A stretch of DNA of 64,000 nucleotides from Diphasiastrum complanatum (Eukaryota > Streptophyta > Lycopodiopsida > Lycopodiales > Lycopodiaceae). This document shows, piece by piece, positions 59,555-64,000 of this stretch. The position numbers and the translations under genes are program-made. The first letter of the stretch is position 1, and every line of letters starts with the position of its first letter. The notes below the pieces were generated by a model. It made no database searches. It saw only the letters and a program-made list of their open reading frames with translations, and had not been told where the DNA came from. The stretch spans positions 22,430,326-22,494,325 of the forward strand of contig CM055108.1 in the NCBI GenBank assembly GCA_029204225.1, written 5' to 3'.

Positions 59555-60930
59555 CCATTACAAATTGGTTTTTTGGAATTGTAACGGTGTGCAGCAGGGG
59601 ACTTTCACTCCTTTTTGCAAAAATGTGATATTTGCTCTTAGCAAAGACTCATGAATCACTGTATCGACCCCTTCCAGCCATTCCGGATTATTCTTGGCAT
59701 TCAGCATACAGGCCTTTCTTGAGAGGAAAAACCACATGTGGCTCTGGTGGTGTCGCATGTCTTACCAGGGAAGTTTATCGTACTCATTTTAAGCTGCTCA
59801 AAAGTGATCCATTTGCGAGATTTATTTGGTTATAGTTCTTTGGTCACCACTTGGGGCTACCTCAAGATCTCTTTATAGCAGTTTGTTATTTTGCACCTCA
59901 GACATCAGCTTTTGCAGACTATGGTGGTGACCCATTCCAGGCTCTCTCAGATGATATAGCCAGCTTTGCATAGCAGGGCCTTATCCATTAGCAAGAGATT
60001 TTAATGTTCGCACCAACACCCAGTAGATAGAGTTTCATGCAGATAGTGATTTCCTACAAATTCAGGTTTTGGATGTGGGTTTGGATAGGATCTCTCAGGA
60101 TGCAGATACCCCAGCTACACACTTTGGAGAACAATTGATTGGACTTGCAGAAGCTCATTCTTTAGGCATTCTGAATGGCCTATCTCGATGGCCGTCATCA
60201 TTAGTTTTTACTTGCCGTCCACACGGGATTGGACATAGCGTTGTTGACTACTTCATTGGCTCACCAGCCTTGATTCCGTTTCTTCATACTTTTCATATTA
60301 TGCACCCTACCATCTCTGATCACTCGCTATTGCTCCTGTCTCTTGGCCATGCTACCCTTGGTACTGTTACGACACCTCATTCCACACGTCGCCTTCGTCC
60401 TTCTTTCTCTCCACTTGGTCTCCCTACTTACACTTCCTCTCTAGCCACACGATTTCCCCTTCTCATCTTCAGTAGACCAAGAAGCTGCCTTTTTATCTCA
60501 GTCGCTTCTTCACTCAGCCAATACTGCATATCCTCCGAAAACTTTCTCATCTCATAAACGCACTTACAATAGATGGTATGATGATGAGTGCCTCTCTCTC
60601 TAAACAAGCAGGTTGTTCACGCTCCATAGCACTCTCCCGACACCTTAGCATCTAAACAAAGGGAATACCATAGAATGACTTTGCGAAAAAAGACCAATTA
60701 CTTTCAGTCTCTGGCACAGAATCTCATCGATTCCTTGGACTCCTCTTCTTCCACCTTCTTTTGAAAGATGTCTTCTAAAAACTCAAGTAAGCCAGCTCTT
60801 ATTGCCATTGAATCTTGGATTGACTATGCTGCAAAACTTTATATGGTTGACTCTCCTTCCATCTCTCTCTCACCACGACCATGAGCCATTTCAATATTTA
60901 CAATTTCACAAGTCCAACGTGTTCACACTG
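59555..60930 (+). pseudogene. LINE endonuclease half, truncated before RT
   Basis: APE-type endonuclease motifs: LVFWNCNGVQQGTFTPF, DYSWHSAYRPFLRGKTTCGS (GGVACL), and at 60069-60557 LGILNGLSRWPSSLVFTCRP, GHSVVDYFIGSP and HPTISDHSLLLLSLGH (the SDH box). The frame is broken at several stops near 59656, 59834 and 59960-60025. The sequence ends at about 60790-60900 with IESWIDYAAKLYMVDSPSIS, which is homologous to where the RT half at 56140 begins. Confidence 0.8.
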
Positions 60931-60989
60931 AGGCAGAAATATACATGACATTCCTTCCCTGCTCAAGGAACATCGTCTGCGATGGTAAA

Positions 60990-61230
60990 ATATAGATATT
61001 GTGCATGCGCAGTCTCCTAGGTAGCATCAGTGACAGGTGGAGCCTCGGAGAGTACGATGCGCACAAAGAACTGTCTGCTGGTCGTCCATAGTTTTGAATT
61101 TGACAAATAGTACCTTTGGATCATGCTGGAGGTGCCAAGCATACTGGATACTTGGAACTGAGAGCCTCATGCGTGAAGTAAACAAAGAGGTAACCTGGTC
61201 CAGTGCTGTGCCCTCAGTAAGAAGACCCTG
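60990..61230 (-). pseudogene. Possible LINE ORF1 RNA-binding fragment (minus)
   Basis: Minus-strand reading gives HDPKVLFVKFKTMDDQQTVL then CAHRTLRG, similar in layout to WRSKFDDKVLFIEF...LKGS in the LINE ORF1 at 59.3 kb. Short and without context, so tentative. Confidence 0.35.
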
Positions 61231-61780
61231 TAATCTTTAGTTGAGCTTTTTGTTATCCCGACATTGTTGTTCTGCCAAGACGCCTTGTACCATGGTGTCT
61301 AAGGAGGGTGCTTGTCACAAGCCAGTCTCTCCAAGCTCGTGAATCCTAGAAGCCGGTGTGTAGAATGAACCTCCCAACCATAGGCACCCCCTCCTTGAGT
61401 CCTTCTACTTGCTATTCCCGTCAACTGGCACATGGCATCCACCTGTGGGTGATCAGTCCACTTGGCATGCCTAGCCCCTGTGACCTGTGAATACTGAGTG
61501 ACTCATAGGGTACCACCCCCGTGCCCCGCCAAAGACCTGTGACCCTCTGGGTCACCCTGACTACTTGCCGCCTAGCATCTCGTCACTGACGGCTAGGGTC
61601 TTGACGGTCAAGACACACCGCATCTCTGACAACTTGTCAGGCGGCCACATCGGGTCACTGCTCGTGACGCACCGGTCCCAACTTGGGACATATGTCCTCC
61701 TCGGTCACCGGCCCTTGCCAATACTTGGCCTCAGGCCCTCTGGTGACCGGCCGTGCCAAGGTCATGATAGAGCTCTAACA
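61231..61780 (-). repeat. 3' LTR of the right-edge gypsy element; 3' boundary uncertain
   Basis: On the minus strand the LTR starts TGTTAGAGCTCTATCATG at 61780, right after a polypurine tract. It is GC-richer than its surroundings (GGCCGGTCACC, GTGACCCGATGTGGCC). The LTR end in the 61.2-61.3 kb area could not be fixed because no second LTR is in the window. Confidence 0.65.
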
Positions 61781-61795
61781 ATCCTTCCCTCCTCT
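61781..61795 (-). promoter_or_regulatory. Polypurine tract of right-edge gypsy element
   Basis: AGAGGAGGGAAGGAT on the minus strand, next to TGTTAGAGC. Confidence 0.8.
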
Positions 61796-63022
61796 GGCAA
61801 GTCATCGGTCCTCGATGACAAACTCTGGGTAAGACTTCTGCAACGCCTGTCGCGTCTCCCAGGTAGCATTTGACAACGGATGCCCTGTCCAGGTTACTAG
61901 ATACTCTTGAAGGAGACGATTCCGCAATCGTTGCTCCCTTCAATCTAGGATTCTGTCTGGACCATAACCTGTGGTGTCTTTCTCCTCAAGAGACACTAGA
62001 CCTTCCACCAAGCTATCGCCATCGTGCAAACATCTCTTCAGTTTGCTAACATGGAATACTGGATGCACCTTGCATCCCACAGGTAGCTGTAGCTTATAAG
62101 CTACTTGGCCCACCTTCAACCATGGTCCACAATACCTAGGAGATAACTTGGCGCACTTTCCTGTGCGTAGCACCTTCGACTTCGAAGGGACTAGTAAATA
62201 CACCCAATCTCCATTCTCAAATTCCAGATAGGTACAGTTCTCACGAGCATAACTCTCTGCCCTAGCTACAGCTTTGGACAAGTTATCTCGTGCCAACTCT
62301 AGCTTCTGCTGCATCTGAGCCAAAAACTCTACAACACTAGGTACCCTATGCGGAATCCCTATGATTGCAGGACTCAGTGGCCTGAAACCATAATTGAGCT
62401 CAAATGGACTCAATCCAGTGGACGCATGTCTCTTATCATTGTACGCGAACTCCAATAGCGGTAAATGCTTTACCCAGTCTGTTTGCGTACTACTCACATA
62501 TGCCCTAAGCATATCTTCCAAGATCTGATTCACTCGCTCTGTCTGACCATCCGTCTGAGGATGCTCAGAGCTACTCATCCGCAACTGTGTTCCCAGCTTG
62601 GCGAACACCACAATCCAGAAATTTCCCGTAAACTTGGGATGCCTGTCAGAAACTATGGACTTCGGAAGACCATGTAACCTGACAATATTCTGAATAAACA
62701 ACTCAACTACTTGCGGAGCTGTGACCTTCTTGGTCGTTGCGATGAAATGAGCCATCGTGGAAAACCTGTCTACCACTACCATAACGGAATTGAAACCATT
62801 CTGGGTCTTGGGTAGCCCAACAATAAAATCCATAGAGATGCTTTCCCACCTTCCTGTAGGTATCTCAGGTGGATGTAGCAAGCCCGGAGGACTTACTCTC
62901 TCGGCCTTGTTCACCTGACAAGCCGTGCAATGCTGGAGGTACTCTCTTACATCCCGCTGCAATCGTGGCCAGAAATAATGCCTTCTCAAAAGCTCACTGG
63001 TCTTATCAATACCATCCTTCAC
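61796..63022 (-). pseudogene. Gypsy chromovirus integrase and chromodomain
   Basis: A 360-codon open frame (63022-61940): HHCC domain (HYFWPRLQRDVREYLQHC, TACQVNK), catalytic SMDFIVGLPKTQNG and VVDRFSTMAHF, SIVSDRHPKFTGNFW (second Asp kept; DPKF reads HPKF), HPQTDGQTERVNQILEDMLR with the Glu, LEFAYNDKRHASTGLSPFEL, GPWLKVGQVAYKLQLPVGCK and VHPVFHVSKLKRCL. Directly after a TGA (about 61940), RLRNRLLQEYLVTWTGHPLS and NATWETRQALQKSYPEFVIE form a chromodomain. It is 63 bases or less from the PPT. A frameshift at about 63020 separates it from RNase H. Confidence 0.88.
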
Positions 63023-63993
63023 GGACTATCATGGCATTCATGAAGTATCTTACGACGATTATCCTTCACGTCTAGCACGAAAACTCTTCCATTTCTCAAT
63101 AACATACCATCCTTCACGGTGTATGTTAAATATGTACTGGTGTGTGCCTCTACTAAATCTTCTGTTTGGTCGACTACCTTGCGCGCATTAGGCCACACAC
63201 GCTGACAATGCGGGTCCTTTTCTTGAGCCTTCTTAATCTCCTCCATGAGACCACTGTCAACCACAGTAAAGCTCATCTGATGCAGTATACGAGATAGTGC
63301 ATCAGCGACCACATTTTTCTTCCCTCTTCGGAAGCAAATTTCCAAATGAAATTCTTGCATCAGCTCGGCCCACCGAGCTAGGCGGCCCTTCAAATCTGGC
63401 TGAGTGCAAAAATACCTTAAAGCATGATGATCTGTGTACACATAGAACTCGGTGCCATATAAATACTGTCTCCACACCTTGAGCGCATGTATAATCGCAT
63501 ACAACTCTTGCTCGTGTGTAGGATATCTCTGTTGAGCTGGTGTCAACTTCTTACTCTCAAAGGATACTGGTCTACCCTCTTGGCTCAACACTGCACCTAC
63601 GGCAATGCCACTTGCATCCGTCTCTAAGTCAAAAGGTTTTTGGGTATCCACAATCTTGAGAACTGGAGCCGTGGCCACAGACTCCTTCAAGTTCTCAAAA
63701 CGTTGCTGAGCTTCAGCATCCCATCGAACCACAATGTTGTTTTTCCTTAACTGGTCCGTTAAAGGAGCAGCTATCCAGGAATAATTCCTAACAAACCGCA
63801 GATAGAACTTACAAAAGCCTAAGAAAGACTGTAATTGGCGTATATCGGCAGGCCTCGACCACTTCTTAACCATAGCCACCTTGGCTGGGTCAACCGAAAT
63901 ACCCTCAGCTGTCACTACGTGACCCAAATACTCGACACGAGTCTTACACAACTTTGAAAAAAAATGGGCTGTTTGACGTCGAATTTCTTCCAA
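63019..63993 (-). pseudogene. Gypsy RT C terminus and RNase H, continuing beyond the window
   Basis: KLCKTRVEYLGHVVTAEGIS, VDPAKVAMVKKWSRPADIRQ and LQSFLGFCKFYLRFVRNYSW mark the RT connection. RNase H follows: DLETDASGIAVGAVLSQEGR, RYPTHEQELYAIIHALKVWR, EFYVYTDHHALRYFCTQPDL and NVVADALSRILH, then the start of the integrase zinc domain. All RNase H acidic positions look intact. The frame is open for 324 codons; the RT catalytic part lies outside the window. Confidence 0.9.
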
Positions 63994-64000
63994 ACGGCAA

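Overview
The window is nuclear DNA of a flowering plant with a repeat-rich genome. The evidence is one spliced COBRA-like gene with plant GT-AG introns, Ty1/copia and Ty3/gypsy retrotransposons primed by the plant initiator-methionine tRNA (TGGTATCAGAGC sites), chromodomain gypsy elements, L1-type LINEs, and long (GA)n, (AC)n and (TG)n runs. The species cannot be told from the sequence. All calls come from reading the sequence without database searches.

Layout. 1-3.9 kb: a decayed unrecognised coding remnant, a dispersed repeat and a foldback (MITE-like) inverted repeat. 3.9-10.7 kb: two copia relatives head to head, a plus-strand LTR-gag fragment running directly into the 3' LTR of a longer minus-strand element. 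10.7-14.6 kb: an unusual locus with an intron-containing transposase-like pseudogene, split by a solo LTR, and a convergent second gene 8 bases away. 14.6-16.1 kb: a copia LTR fragment, a miniature LTR element (TRIM-like, 601 bp) and a copia remnant. 17.9-29.4 kb: the only clear host gene, a COBRA-like (COBL7/COBL10 type) GPI-anchored cell-wall protein on the minus strand. Its two coding exons are separated by a 9,448-bp intron holding a complete but coding-defective chromodomain gypsy element with LTRs, TSD, PBS and PPT. The upstream region at 29.4-30.4 kb carries three G-boxes. 30.4-36.8 kb: gene-poor, with a copia LTR copy and microsatellites. 36.9-40.15 kb: a decayed Tat/Athila-like gypsy element. 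40.15-44.96 kb: a plus-strand copia element lacking reverse transcriptase. 45-47.1 kb: a gag-like remnant and an LTR. 47.1-54.2 kb: mostly non-coding, with a copia integrase scrap, an 82-bp tRNA-like insertion flanked by 14-bp direct repeats, and a promoter-like segment followed by a tandem array of about 360-bp units. 54.2-55.9 kb: an LTR and a gypsy integrase tail. 56.1-60.9 kb: the two halves of one LINE type in permuted order. 61.2-64 kb: a chromodomain gypsy element leaving the window.

Only the COBRA-like gene looks functional: its splice phases match and give 660 residues. Almost every transposon open frame is broken by stops, frameshifts or deletions that remove catalytic residues. The most unusual part is 10.7-14.6 kb, whose transposase-like protein carries motifs I associate with poorly described RNase-H-fold proteins of invertebrates rather than with the common plant transposase families.
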